Assembly (NCBI GenBank): GCA_031549965.1
Contig: JAVBPB010000003.1
Location: forward strand, 1 to 64,000
Direction of reading: 5' to 3'
DNA length: 64,000 bases
Source of the DNA: JAVBPB01 sp031549965
Lineage (GTDB): Bacteria > Bacillota > Clostridia > Lachnospirales > Lachnospiraceae
Shown: positions 1-10,800 of the stretch, piece after piece
Numbering within the stretch: the first letter of the stretch is position 1
How the letters are laid out: each line of letters begins with the position of its first letter
Position numbers and translations under genes: made by a program
The notes under the pieces: generated by a model
What the model was told of the DNA's origin: nothing
Seen by the model: the letters and a program-made list of their open reading frames with translations, nothing else
Databases searched by the model: none

Positions 1-280
1 CATGGAAATGAGACTATAACATATTATGGAAGCATTCTTCCATAATATGTTTGTCCATAGGCTCATTGGAATGTTTGGAGCGTCTGCCTTTTCATGGCAT
101 AATAAGCCCTCTCTCATGGAGTAGAAAGACCAAATGGCAAAGCGTCCGTCCAACAGTCCAACAGAAATAGAGTGTTTATCTTAACAACATTGTCCCTTCG
201 TCAACAATGACACAACAAACAAACTTTATAACCAATAAGCCCATCAAAAATCATACAATAAAATCAAAAGGATGAAAACC
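1..280 (+). promoter_or_regulatory. Leader region before the pilus cluster
   Basis: No gene is seen here. Positions 18-32 and 37-51 form a perfect 15-bp inverted repeat around a CATT loop, probably the terminator of a gene upstream of the window, although the following T run is short. Positions 60-175 are unusually GC-rich for this genome and hold partly complementary blocks (GGAGCGTCTGCC near 76 and GGCAAAGCGTCC near 136) that could fold into a structured 5' leader for the pilus genes. I could not match it to a known riboswitch class; the conserved c-di-GMP-I core was looked for and not found. A short CATTGT/ACAATG repeat lies near 190-210. Confidence 0.35.
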
Positions 281-1987
281 ATGGCTAAAAAAGTAGTAAC
301 CATAGAGGTTAACAACGACAACATAAAAATATGTGAAATCTCCTACACCAAATCAAAATCCCGTGTAAACAAATCAATAATAATAGACACCCCAGAAGAA
401 ACTGTAGAAGACGGAACTATAAAAATCAACACAAACCCCCTTAATAAAATAGCTGAAGCCATACAAAATGCAATGTCCGTTGCAAAGATCAGAACAAAAA
501 AAATAATTTTCACTATATCCTCAACCAGAATAGCAAACAGAGAAGTTATAATACCATACATAAAAGATAAAATGATTATGAGTGTAATAATCTCAAATTT
601 ATCAGAATACTTTCCGGTAAACATAGAAGAATACAAATTTTCATACAGTATATTAGAAAAGAATACCAAAACACAAGAAAAGAATATAAGATTATTGGTG
701 TTTGCAGCACCAATTATTATGATAGAAAGTTACTATAAACTTGCAGCCAGATTAAAACTAGATGTATTAGACATTGACTATGTAGGAAACAGTATATTTC
801 AAATCCTAAAACGTCAAAATAATGAAGGTAATTGCTTATACATACATGCCAACTGGAGTTCTACGTTAATTACCTTAATGAACAAACATACATTACTACT
901 TCAAAGAATGATTCCTTATGGAATAGATGGTTTAGTTACAACAGTAGTAGATTCACCAGCTTTTGATTCAAACTCAAAAGAGGCAGTAATAGATTTACTT
1001 AAAACACGCTCAATAATAAACCCCCATTTTGGTCAAAATGAGCCAGAAATACTTAATTACGATGACGACTTAATGTCAGAAGTTGCAGCTACATCCGATA
1101 CCTTAATACAAAGTAAGGCACAAAGAGAGAAAAAGGCAAGAGTTGAGATTACAGATTCTTTATTTTACCTAATCAGTAACATAAGCAGAGTAATTGATTA
1201 TTATGTATCAAAGAACCCTGAAAGCAAAATTGAAACTATATACGTTGCGGGAGAAAGTGCAGAATTTAAGGGAATAGGTGAACTTTTAAAAAATGAATTA
1301 GGAATAGAAGTAAAGCCAGTTAAGTTGCAAAACGTAATACTAAAAAAACGTGTTAAGAAAACTAACATACATCCTTTAGAAATATTAGCAAACGTTGGTG
1401 TAGCAATTTCCCCAATAAAATTTGTTTCAACAGATATATTAATAAAGAAAAAATCAAAAAATGAATTACTATCAGCTATAAGAATACTAATTCTATGTAT
1501 AATCGCATCAGCAGTATTAGTAGTGGTACCAATATTTTACTATAACCAATCAGTACTTGAAAGAGACAGTATAAAAAGATCTCTAAGTCAATTAGAGGAT
1601 ATAGATGGATTAATAAATGAATACAATATAGTAGAAGAAAGCTATAAACAAATTCAAGAAATATACAAAATTACCAATACGGACAATGAACAGTTTATAA
1701 CATTTGTAACTGACTTAGAAAAAATATTGGCAAGTATTAATTCAGGGAAAATCGAGTTTTTAAATGCTTCACTATCAGATGGAATAGTAACAATGCAGGG
1801 TATTTCTGATTCAAGAACATCTATAAGATCACTGATAATATATTTGAAATCATTAAATTATGTAGAAAATGTAGAAGTAAGTCAAATTACTGAGGAAGTT
1901 GACGAGGAAAATGTATCCACATATAGTTTTCCAATTATCTGTAAGATTGTGAAGATAGAAGAGGGAGGAGAAAATAATGAACAATAA
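281..1987 (+). CDS. PilM-PilN fusion-like pilus assembly protein
   Basis: The N-terminal ~390 residues look like PilM, the actin-like ATPase of type IV pilus assembly (opening MAKKVVTIEV, later IYVAGESAEFKGIGELL typical of the ATPase fold). A membrane segment follows at about residues 401-421 (ILILCIIASAVLVVVPIFYY), then a periplasm-type coiled region ending in a small fold resembling PilN. In most species PilM and PilN are separate proteins, so this is a natural fusion or a GspL-like arrangement. The start at 281 is chosen because AAAAGGAT at 267-273 is well spaced from it; the in-frame ATG at 272 lies inside that ribosome site. It overlaps the next gene by 11 bases, so the two are probably translationally coupled. 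It likely anchors the inner-membrane platform of the pilus or pseudopilus. Confidence 0.75.
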   Translation: MAKKVVTIEVNNDNIKICEISYTKSKSRVNKSIIIDTPEETVEDGTIKINTNPLNKIAEAIQNAMSVAKIRTKKIIFTISSTRIANREVIIPYIKDKMIMSVIISNLSEYFPVNIEEYKFSYSILEKNTKTQEKNIRLLVFAAPIIMIESYYKLAARLKLDVLDIDYVGNSIFQILKRQNNEGNCLYIHANWSSTLITLMNKHTLLLQRMIPYGIDGLVTTVVDSPAFDSNSKEAVIDLLKTRSIINPHFGQNEPEILNYDDDLMSEVAATSDTLIQSKAQREKKARVEITDSLFYLISNISRVIDYYVSKNPESKIETIYVAGESAEFKGIGELLKNELGIEVKPVKLQNVILKKRVKKTNIHPLEILANVGVAISPIKFVSTDILIKKKSKNELLSAIRILILCIIASAVLVVVPIFYYNQSVLERDSIKRSLSQLEDIDGLINEYNIVEESYKQIQEIYKITNTDNEQFITFVTDLEKILASINSGKIEFLNASLSDGIVTMQGISDSRTSIRSLIIYLKSLNYVENVEVSQITEEVDEENVSTYSFPIICKIVKIEEGGENNEQ

Positions 1988-2726
1988 GTCAAATACATCC
2001 CTTTTAATTTCCCTTCTAGGTCTTGTAATTTTGGCAGGAGCGTATTTTTTAGGCTATACTGAATACACAAATAAAAGAATACTAATGGAAAGTGAAACAG
2101 CAATTCTTCAGGAAAAATACAATCATCTATTGGCAGAACAATCAAAAAAAGAGTTTTACCAAACAGAAGCAGTAAACTTAAATCTAAAAAGAAAAGAATT
2201 AATAAGCGAGTTTGCATACGAAATAACTTCTGAAAAGATTATTTCATATGTGTTAGAGCTTGAAAATAGTATAGGGTTTCATTGTAGTTCAATAAATATT
2301 CAAACAAACAGTGTAAGTGATAATACAGAACAGACTTCTCAAAGTGAGCCTGACGAAAATCAAACAGACACATTACAAAGCGATAAGCCAAATTTGTTAT
2401 TATATACACTGGATTTAAGTATTACATGCACATACGATAAATATAAAGAACTTATTAATTACATTGATAACTATAAAGAAAGAACTACTATTAGTAATAT
2501 TGCTGTTGCATACGATGCACAAACAAAGCTTTTAAACGGAAGTTTGACAATTAATTTATATGCTCTTACTGGTGTTGACAGAGATATTAACAAAGAAACA
2601 TATTTAATTGATGATAACATAAAAGGTGTAGCAAATATATTTAGTACAGGTGTATCAAAATTACCAGATGATGAAAAAGATAATACAACAGAGACTACAA
2701 CCGAAGAAACTACTCAAGCACAGTAA
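1977..2726 (+). CDS. PilO-like inner membrane pilus protein
   Basis: A 249-residue protein with a single N-terminal membrane segment (LLISLLGLVILAGAYFLGY, residues ~8-26), a coiled-coil stretch to about residue 80, and a C-terminal domain rich in beta strands. Size, topology and position directly after a PilM-PilN-like gene match PilO (or GspM), which pairs with PilN to link the cytoplasmic ATPase to the outer parts of the pilus. Two acidic Thr/Gln/Glu-rich stretches, one near residues 112-133 and one at the C-terminus, are low complexity. A strong GGGAGGAG ribosome site lies in the end of the upstream gene. The assignment rests on context and topology rather than on conserved motifs. Confidence 0.6.
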   Translation: MNNKSNTSLLISLLGLVILAGAYFLGYTEYTNKRILMESETAILQEKYNHLLAEQSKKEFYQTEAVNLNLKRKELISEFAYEITSEKIISYVLELENSIGFHCSSINIQTNSVSDNTEQTSQSEPDENQTDTLQSDKPNLLLYTLDLSITCTYDKYKELINYIDNYKERTTISNIAVAYDAQTKLLNGSLTINLYALTGVDRDINKETYLIDDNIKGVANIFSTGVSKLPDDEKDNTTETTTEETTQAQ

Positions 2727-2744
2727 AAAAAGCGAGGTCGCTAT

Positions 2745-3890
2745 ATGAAAACTAAAGTTATTGAAAAATTAAATAATAAAGGTTTTTCACTTGTAGAAGT
2801 GATTGTAAGTATAGCGATCATTGCAGTTTTGGCAGCTCCAATCATATATAGTTTTATGAGTGCAGAAAAAGTAAACCAGAAATCTAAAACAGTTCAAGAG
2901 GCAACATTAATTGCACAAAACACTTTAGAAAGCTTTAAAGCTTCCAATACTCCTACGATGATCAATTCATTATTAGATGCTTCGAGTGGTTCTTCTGACA
3001 TGGGAATAATTGGAGAAATAATAAGTAATTGTCAGGTAAAGCAATATGACTCATTAGGAAATGAAGTAACACAAATAGAAACAGACCCTCTTGGTATTAA
3101 ATATGTATGTAAAATAAGAACCAATAAGTCAGGAAAGCCTTTTGACATTGAAGTAACACTTAGTTCTAGTGAATATTCTAATACTGGTAATGTTAATAGC
3201 TATGAGGAACCAATTATAAAAGATATTGATAAATCAAAAAAAGCATATATAAGTGATGAAGTATTAATATACGATTCTTTAATTGCAGGAAAATTTATTG
3301 ATATGGCAACCTTTACGGATGTTGATGTATTAAAATTTAGAAATGATACTAATGAAATTGTATACACAAATGGCGGTGTAGTGTACAGTTTAACAATACA
3401 TAAGAAAATGATTATTAAGGTAGAAAAGGTATCTGGGGAGTTTTATATTTCAACAATGGTTAAATATACAGTTAATAATTTTCCATATATTAAAGTTGAT
3501 AACAGTGTTGGTTTTGAAGACAAGGTAATAACCTATGAAGTATATAGAAATAAATATAGCTTTCTTCCAGAGATTTATTTATTCTATTCAGCATGGAATG
3601 GAAGCAGTGATAAAGTAGACGTAGAAGTGGCAAGTGATACACTAAATTCAGGAGAATTAATTAATGTATATATGATTAAACAAAAGAATATTGATGCAGA
3701 TATATTTAATCCTGCAACAAATGTTTCTTGTAATCCATCCCAAGTGAATTTTAGATATATAAGGCAAGATGAAGATTACGACGAAATTGTAAAAAAGAAT
3801 TCTTCAAAGATTAGATTATACAAAATAAATGTTAAAGTTTCAAACAGTAATATAAGTCCTGTAGTTATTGAGTCTACAAAGGAGGAGTAG
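2745..3890 (+). CDS. Prepilin-type protein, PilV/GspI-like minor pilin
   Basis: The N-terminus is a class III signal: a short basic leader ending NNKG, then FSLVEVIVSIAIIAVLAAP with Glu at mature position 5. A prepilin peptidase would cut after Gly and methylate the Phe. The remaining ~340 residues are a soluble, beta-rich domain without a recognised fold, larger than a normal major pilin (~150 residues), which suggests a minor or tip pilin. It is the first of four prepilin-type genes in one direction. The weak ribosome site GAGG lies inside a tiny AGCGA/TCGCT inverted repeat just before the start. Confidence 0.7.
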   Translation: MKTKVIEKLNNKGFSLVEVIVSIAIIAVLAAPIIYSFMSAEKVNQKSKTVQEATLIAQNTLESFKASNTPTMINSLLDASSGSSDMGIIGEIISNCQVKQYDSLGNEVTQIETDPLGIKYVCKIRTNKSGKPFDIEVTLSSSEYSNTGNVNSYEEPIIKDIDKSKKAYISDEVLIYDSLIAGKFIDMATFTDVDVLKFRNDTNEIVYTNGGVVYSLTIHKKMIIKVEKVSGEFYISTMVKYTVNNFPYIKVDNSVGFEDKVITYEVYRNKYSFLPEIYLFYSAWNGSSDKVDVEVASDTLNSGELINVYMIKQKNIDADIFNPATNVSCNPSQVNFRYIRQDEDYDEIVKKNSSKIRLYKINVKVSNSNISPVVIESTKEE

Positions 3891-3892
3891 GC

Positions 3893-6127
3893 ATGAGATG
3901 TATTTTTAAATTAAATAATAAAGGTTCTTCACTATTAATGGTAATTGTATGTATGGGATTTATTAGTATTTTATGTTTAACAATGCTTTCATTAACAACT
4001 GCAAATGTAGAGTCAAAGAGAATAAATTTATCTTCAAAATCTAATTTCTATTCAGCAGAACAATTTTTAGATGAAATATATATTAAATTAAGTCAGGATA
4101 TAATGGAATCCCTAAAAAAAGCATATAAAGACACCCTAGCATCTTCAATTGAAAATGTAGGTGGGGAAAATTATATGATGAAAACCAACGAAAAACTAAC
4201 CAAGGAATGTAAAAAATTATTATTTGAGCATGTAAAAACAAAATATCAAACAAATACAGCAGACATATTAAGAGCTTATGTAATAACTCCTTTAGGATTA
4301 GGTGATAATTTAGATGTAAAAGTTAATTCATTCATTGTAGATTCTGAAGTAGAACCTACTAAAATTACATTTAAAAACGTAGAATTAAAATTAGTTCACG
4401 AAGGATTTGAAAACACTATAATAACCGATATAGTAATTAAGCTTCCGGATGTAAATTTTAATTTAGGCAGAGATAATAATAAAAAAGATTTTCCTTTAGT
4501 AGCAAATGGAATTTCACTTGCAAGTAGTTCAGATGCAGTAATTAAAGGTAATATATATGTAGAAAATAATGGTATAGTATTAGAAAATACAAGTTCTAAA
4601 TTAACCATTAATAACCACACGGGATTCCCTAATAATGTTGTTGTTAATGGAGACATAAAAGTAAGTAAAAGTAACAGCCTGTATATAAAAGCATTGGACA
4701 GTTTTCAAAATCTAAACATTTTTTGTAATAACATTAAAACTGAAAATGGTTCAGGCTCAGGTATATCAACCATTGATATAAACGCAACAACCATAGTGGC
4801 TGATGATCTTGAATTAAATGCAGGAAATTCATCAAAAGCCGAATCAGGAACAGATAATAACGTAAAAATATCAGGTTCATATTTGGGATATAGCTATAAT
4901 CACAATGCTGATGGTATAGAAGGAGAAGGAACAAACTATATAGACAGCAGTAGTAGTTCAATTATAGTAAACAGCCCTAATGCCAATTTAGATTTAAGCG
5001 GATTATCCGATTTATATCTGGCGGGAGTGGCATACATTGACATCCCTAATACTGAAGGAATAATAACTGGTGAATCAATTGCAATAAAAAGTAATCAAAA
5101 TGTTTATTTAATACCAGCAAAAGATTTATTGGTAAATAATTTATCAGTTTCAAGTAATCCATTTAAAACAGAAGAAACTATTGAAGACAGCGATTTAAAG
5201 GTATCAGATGATTTTATTAATAAAATTGAAGATAATGTGTGCATTGGTTTGGAAAGATTTGATGATATAATCGAACTTAAATCTTTTAATGTAGCTAATT
5301 TTTTTGTAGAAGATCAAACCTATTGTTATCTAAAATTTAAAAATACATATGCAGCAACAAGATTTATTAAATACATGGATGTTGAGGAAAACATAGCACA
5401 AGAAGGCAATAAAAGATATAAAGGTGCAAATATAATATTACCAACTAATAATTTATACACTGGAGGCTTTGTATCAAACGTTACATATACTCCAAGTTCC
5501 TCAACCATTAATGCTTTTATACCAGATGGCTCATCCCTTATAGATGACGCTTTTAAGCTTAACATTGAAAATGAATATAAAGCTAAATTCAATAATGCAA
5601 TAAATATTTCAGAGTTCTATGATTTAAATAAAATAAATGAAATAAATGATGATTTATTAATTGCCATAAATGCGTCAGGAACTTCTGTTATATATTTAGG
5701 CTCAACAGGAGGAGAAATTCCTGAATTTAATAATATAACTAAATTTATATATATTTCAAAAAGTGATTTAAACTCAGACAATGAATTATGGAACAAACTT
5801 AGACAAAATCTTAAAAATGAGTTTAATGGAATAATAATATCCAAAGGAAATGTTGATTTGGATTTTGGCTTAAATAAAAAAATGAATGGAATGATATATA
5901 CATCAAAGATTCTTAAAATAATTGGTTATACAACAATTAATAATGATTACAACAGTGTAAAAGATTTATTAAGCACATATGGCAATATAGAGTATAGAAA
6001 TACTTCGTTAAATCGAGACAAAATCGTATATCTATTAAAAAACTATAATATAACCCCTGAGGGTTTAACTTTAGAAGAGCATAGTTACAAAGATTTTATA
6101 TATTATGAAAACTGGCACAAAAAATAA
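3893..6127 (+). CDS. Large PilX-like pilus-associated protein
   Basis: A 744-residue protein that begins with a prepilin-like leader (LNNKG followed by SSLLMVIVCMGFISILCL) and then the PilX-type helix ending in SAEQFLDEIY. The residue at mature position 5 is Met rather than the usual Glu, as in some PilX proteins that initiate pilus assembly. The rest is a long Asn/Ser-rich region with repeated short hydrophobic strands (for example LYIKALDSFQNLNIFCNNIK), consistent with a beta-helix or adhesive surface domain. It starts two bases after the previous stop with a strong AAAGGAGGAG site. Function is inferred: a tip-located or adhesive pseudopilin. Confidence 0.55.
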   Translation: MRCIFKLNNKGSSLLMVIVCMGFISILCLTMLSLTTANVESKRINLSSKSNFYSAEQFLDEIYIKLSQDIMESLKKAYKDTLASSIENVGGENYMMKTNEKLTKECKKLLFEHVKTKYQTNTADILRAYVITPLGLGDNLDVKVNSFIVDSEVEPTKITFKNVELKLVHEGFENTIITDIVIKLPDVNFNLGRDNNKKDFPLVANGISLASSSDAVIKGNIYVENNGIVLENTSSKLTINNHTGFPNNVVVNGDIKVSKSNSLYIKALDSFQNLNIFCNNIKTENGSGSGISTIDINATTIVADDLELNAGNSSKAESGTDNNVKISGSYLGYSYNHNADGIEGEGTNYIDSSSSSIIVNSPNANLDLSGLSDLYLAGVAYIDIPNTEGIITGESIAIKSNQNVYLIPAKDLLVNNLSVSSNPFKTEETIEDSDLKVSDDFINKIEDNVCIGLERFDDIIELKSFNVANFFVEDQTYCYLKFKNTYAATRFIKYMDVEENIAQEGNKRYKGANIILPTNNLYTGGFVSNVTYTPSSSTINAFIPDGSSLIDDAFKLNIENEYKAKFNNAINISEFYDLNKINEINDDLLIAINASGTSVIYLGSTGGEIPEFNNITKFIYISKSDLNSDNELWNKLRQNLKNEFNGIIISKGNVDLDFGLNKKMNGMIYTSKILKIIGYTTINNDYNSVKDLLSTYGNIEYRNTSLNRDKIVYLLKNYNITPEGLTLEEHSYKDFIYYENWHKK

Positions 6128-6153
6128 ATTTAATAAAGAATTGGTGGTTTGCT

Positions 6154-6690
6154 ATGATTAAAAAAAATTTAAATGGTTTTTCGTTAGTTGAAATAATAAT
6201 GGTTATGGCAATAGTAGCTATTTTAATTAGTGGCATAGCTGTTAGCACAAATATATTATTTAAAACTAGTGGAAAAAAATGTGCCAGTATAATAAATGAT
6301 TCCTTAACAAAACTAAGAACAGAATCTATGGCAAAAGAAGGCAGATTTGCTTTGAAAATAATAAGGGACGATACTGGCAATTATTCCATAGAATTTTGCA
6401 AATATGATATAACAGAAAACAAATGGGTATCATATTTAGAACCAAAGAATCTAAAATTTAAAAATGACATAACCTATAAAGCATTAGAGACTGGACAACA
6501 GCCAGATATTAGTGATGCTGAAATTATGGCTGGAATTATAATAACAAAAAACAAGCCTATTTTAATCGAATTTGACAAATCATCAGGTTCAGTAATTTCA
6601 GGAGCCGGAGAATATAAAGTACATAGTTCAAATGGCTCTGACTATACAATAAAACTGGTAAAATTAACTGGAACACATTACTTAGAGTAG
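6154..6690 (+). CDS. Prepilin-type protein, GspH/FimT-like
   Basis: A 178-residue protein with leader MIKKNLNG then FSLVEIIMVMAIVAILISGI, a textbook type III prepilin signal with Glu5. The size and the mature-domain start (ILFKTSGKKCASIINDSLTKL) suit a GspH/FimT minor pseudopilin. The C-terminal part ends in alternating strand-like segments (YTIKLVKLTGTHYLE). It sits between the large PilX-like gene and another pseudopilin gene, all closely spaced, so it probably belongs to the same transcript. Confidence 0.72.
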   Translation: MIKKNLNGFSLVEIIMVMAIVAILISGIAVSTNILFKTSGKKCASIINDSLTKLRTESMAKEGRFALKIIRDDTGNYSIEFCKYDITENKWVSYLEPKNLKFKNDITYKALETGQQPDISDAEIMAGIIITKNKPILIEFDKSSGSVISGAGEYKVHSSNGSDYTIKLVKLTGTHYLE

Positions 6691-6703
6691 GGAGTGAAAA
6701 ACT

Positions 6704-7267
6704 TTGCTTAACAGAGTTAAAATAAATAATAAAGGAATCAGTCTGGTAGAAGTAGTAATTACAATGGGTATAGTTTCAATAATAATGTCCAGCTTATTTT
6801 TCTTTATATCAGTAGGCTCTAATGCAGTAAAAAACTCTACAATAGATGCAGACCTGCAAATTAATTCCCAGTCGGTATGTAACCAAATTCAAAAAGAAAT
6901 TATGCAAGCAAAAACAATAGGAGTAATGTCAATGGATAATGGCAGTCTCTACGACCATATAACAGCACCTGCCGGACTTATTGACATAAAAGTACTATAC
7001 ATTGACAATCAACTTTTTATTTTTGATAGCACAACAAAAATAATATATTTTGCAAAAAGACTTACATCTAATCTAATAACATTAACAACCGAAGAACTAG
7101 CCCCAATGATGACAGACAATAACATATTATCAAAAGACATCAGCCAATTTAAGATATCTCTTGATAAATTACAATCTTCAAAATATGTTCAATTATATAT
7201 AAAATTTCAACACGGCAATAATCAAATTGAAACAAATACAAAAATTAAAGTCAGAAATTTTAAATAA
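6704..7267 (+). CDS. Prepilin-type protein, PilW/GspJ-like
   Basis: A 187-residue protein with leader MLNRVKINNKG then ISLVEVVITMGIVSIIMSSLF, again with Glu at mature position 5. The mature part (SVGSNAVKNSTIDADLQINSQSVCNQIQKEI) matches the helix of GspJ/PilW minor pseudopilins. The start codon appears to be TTG at 6704, with GGGAGTG 8-12 bases upstream. It is the last of the four prepilin-like genes, so the set resembles the GspH-I-J-K tip complex in composition. Confidence 0.68.
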   Translation: MLNRVKINNKGISLVEVVITMGIVSIIMSSLFFFISVGSNAVKNSTIDADLQINSQSVCNQIQKEIMQAKTIGVMSMDNGSLYDHITAPAGLIDIKVLYIDNQLFIFDSTTKIIYFAKRLTSNLITLTTEELAPMMTDNNILSKDISQFKISLDKLQSSKYVQLYIKFQHGNNQIETNTKIKVRNFK

Positions 7268-7290
7268 ATTGAAAAGAAAGAGGACAAAAC

Positions 7291-7800
7291 ATGTTTAAAA
7301 AATTTTACCCTAGTGAATACTTAAACTCCACCTATGAAATAGACTTTAAAAAATTATACAAATCCGGATACCGTGGAATAATATTCGATATAGATAATAC
7401 TTTGGTAGAACACGGAGCATCATCAGATAGCAAATCAAAAGAACTGTTTAAAACCTTAAAATCATTAGGCTTCAACGTATGCCTTCTATCTAACAACAAA
7501 CAAAAAAGAGTAGAAGACTTTAACAAAGAAATCGGAGTCAATATTATATATAATGCCCAAAAGCCAAAAATCAAAAACTATCTAAAAGCAATGAAAATTA
7601 TGGAAACTAACCCTAAAAATACGATTTTTATAGGTGATCAAATCTTCACCGATATATTTGGAGCCAACCGTGCGGGAATAAAATCATACTTAGTAAAGCC
7701 AATAGGTAAAAAAGAAGAAATACAAATAATACTAAAAAGGTACTTAGAAAAAATAGTATTATTTTTCTACAATAAACATTTAAAATCAAACAAAAAATAA
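7291..7800 (+). CDS. yqeG: YqeG-family HAD IIIA phosphatase
   Basis: A 169-residue HAD-superfamily protein. Motif I is DIDNTLVEHG (residues ~31-40), motif II is the LLSNN segment (~67-71), and motif III/IV is GDQIFTDIFGANRAGIKSYLV (~112-132). These are typical of the YqeG family, soluble phosphatases of the IIIA subclass whose substrate is unsettled. The family normally neighbours aroE or yqeH in Bacillales, so its place between pseudopilin genes and a large secreted protein is unusual. The family call is secure; the cellular role is not. Confidence 0.88.
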   Translation: MFKKFYPSEYLNSTYEIDFKKLYKSGYRGIIFDIDNTLVEHGASSDSKSKELFKTLKSLGFNVCLLSNNKQKRVEDFNKEIGVNIIYNAQKPKIKNYLKAMKIMETNPKNTIFIGDQIFTDIFGANRAGIKSYLVKPIGKKEEIQIILKRYLEKIVLFFYNKHLKSNKK

Positions 7801-7813
7801 GGAGGTTTAGAAC

Positions 7814-10800
7814 ATGAAAAAAATTCTAAAAGCATTTTCAATATTGATATTAACCACAGTCTTAATATCAATTCTAACCAGTGTATTTGGAGGATATGCC
7901 GGAGAAGAAATAAATGTTCAAAACAATCTTAATTTGAATAAACTAAAATCCAGAGGAGATACCATAAGAATCCTTGAAATAGTACCTCATAAGGCAAAAA
8001 CAACCCTGTCCTATATGATTAAAGGATATGAGCCTGTAAAAGCAAGAGACATTGTAGGTACACAACTAATAGACCTTGAGGACATATATGGATATTATTC
8101 CGATGGAACTTATGTACCTAGTTCAACAGATGTTATAGATGCAACTCATAATGCTATGTATTATGAAAGACTTTATTACATGACAGATGTTTTTAAAAGA
8201 TCTCTATTTGGTGCAACAGCAAAAATAGAATTAACAGTAGCTACACCAAGTATGCTAAATGCTGATTTATCATTAATAAGTACTGCCGATTTAATATATA
8301 TATCAGATACAGGATACGAAAAGGCAGAATATTTATATGTAAATAAAGTATTAGGTATTACAGATTCTAATTTAGCTGACCAAGAGGTAGAAAAAATAAA
8401 AAACACTACATTTAAATCAGATAACAATGATTTAACATGGAATACGGTAAAAAAATTATACGAATATGTAGCTATAAATGAATATCCTATTATACTTAGC
8501 TCATCTATATATGATGGTAATAATACAACAAATAATGTAGATAAATTAATTATAATGCTTTGTCAGGTTAGAGATTTTAAAGATGTATTAGCATCATATA
8601 TTAATTGGAACACTGGAGAATATAAACATGCAGGTGTATTTACAAATGAGTGGGATCATAAATGGACTATTGATGATACAAACCATTCTATTAATTCATA
8701 TTTTATTCCACCTGGTGGTGATGTTACAACATACCTAAATGCAGTTATAAATAAGAATATAATGTTATTTAATGGTAACGATGTGATTACAGATGGAAAT
8801 AATACAAGGATTACAGGGAATGCATTTAATAAATTAGTTAATGAAGAATATAGGGCATATGATGGTATAGTTGAAGATTCACAGGACGGAAAGGATATTT
8901 GCGATGTACCGGAAGATATGAAATATATTGATGTTGTAAAATATATAATAGGTCATGGAAAAATCAAGGAAGTTATAAAAAGTACAGATACTATAAGTAC
9001 TATTAAGCCATTTAAAATATTAGAAGTTGAACCATGTAAATCATTTAAAGTTAAGAGTATAATAGAAGCAGCAGGATATTCTGTAAATAGGCCAGATTCT
9101 AAATTCCATGTTGTGGAAATGACATCACATTCATTTAATACAATTCATGAAGATTTAGTTTCGGATTATGATTTGATTATAATGGGATTGACGACTGGAA
9201 ATATGAATGTATATTCAGGTTCAGGTAAAACTCAATATAATGACATTAGTTTAGATGGTAAAATATATTTACACATTGGTGATCTTGTAAGAGCTACTGT
9301 ACATATATATCCAAAGCAGGAGGAGGTAAATGGAAACACTTATAAAGTTGATTCCGCTGGGTATACAAGATATAATGGTAATGATATTACAAATTTAAAA
9401 AGAGCACAATTGGATAATTTTATAGAAAAGGGATTGAGAATTATCGTTGATGAAAATATGTTTTTAAATAATAATGTTAATTCACAATTAATTGATAATA
9501 GCTCGGTAATTTTTAAATTCTTAAATGAAAACATAAGCAAAGCTAATTTAAAAAAATACAACTACAATAACTTGTTTTCAGAAATAACTAAAGCAATGTT
9601 TTCAGAAAGTCCAAAACCTAAATTGGAAATGTTAGAATCACCAATTGAATATGTTGATTTTAATTCACAAGTACCAAGTAGGGTTGTTAATGAAGATATT
9701 ATTTCAACTTTAAAATACAAGTTTAGAGTTGGAGATCAAACAGACGAAACATATTCATATAAATTAATATTGGATGTTGATGGTGATGGAAGATTTGATG
9801 ATACAAAAAAGGATTCGAAGGACATAAATATTGGGGCAGTAGTTGTAGAAAGCTCTAGCAGTCCTATTAAGCCAGGTAGTCTTTGTAATATTAGCTATGA
9901 TGTTCAAAGAAATTACACAGGTTTAATAACATGGAAAATCGAAGTAACAAGTAGCAATGGTTTAACCTCATACAAAGTAGGGCATTGTGCTATAATGGGG
10001 AAAAAGCAAAAAGTGAGAGTATTGCAAATTATTCCAGATGCTACCCAGCTAAATTTTGAAACAAATCTTAATAGCCTAATTACAGGAATACCAGGTTTTG
10101 ATTTTGATGTAAAAGTTGTATCAATTTCAACATTTAATGGGTGGTATGTAGGTAAACCTTATAAAAGAGATAATATAAACTCAGATCAATTAATGAAAAA
10201 TTATGATATGATAATTTTAGGATTTTGGGATTCATTTAATGGCAAAGACATAGCTAATACTAATGGTGAATTAGATAATTTAGAAGAGTATATTGAATCA
10301 CAAAGAATTGTTTTATTTTCTCATGATACTACAGGGTTTTATGTAAAATCAGGAAGCTTTGCAAAAAATATAACAGATAGATTTAGAAACATATTAGGAA
10401 TGGATAGATTTGGTTTGCATAAAGTATGGAAAGCAGGAGAAAGCCCAAATGATTCAGTGAGAGAAAGTGATAAGAATTATATAACTTCTACTAGAAGCGG
10501 AAAAATTAGTACCGCAATAGAGGCTATTACGGATACATTTTTACTTAGATATCCAGCCTATGGAGCAAATGAAAGTAAACAATTGGCACCATTTTTAGGA
10601 CAGATTAATAGAGGTGATACATCAAATACTAGCTATGATTATAATGAGAATATAGTTACGACTAAAGCGGCAAAAGTAAATGAAGGTGTTATCTCAATAT
10701 ATCCATATAAAATTAGCTTTGATTTAGACAACTTTTTGGGAATAGCATCAACTCATGCACAATACTTTGCATTAGACATGGAAGATGATGATATAACGGT

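Noticed and set aside
60..280. c-di-GMP-I riboswitch before the pilus genes
   Set aside because: The conserved core and tetraloop receptor order was not found on the + strand; a superficially similar GGCAAAGCGTCC block is not enough.
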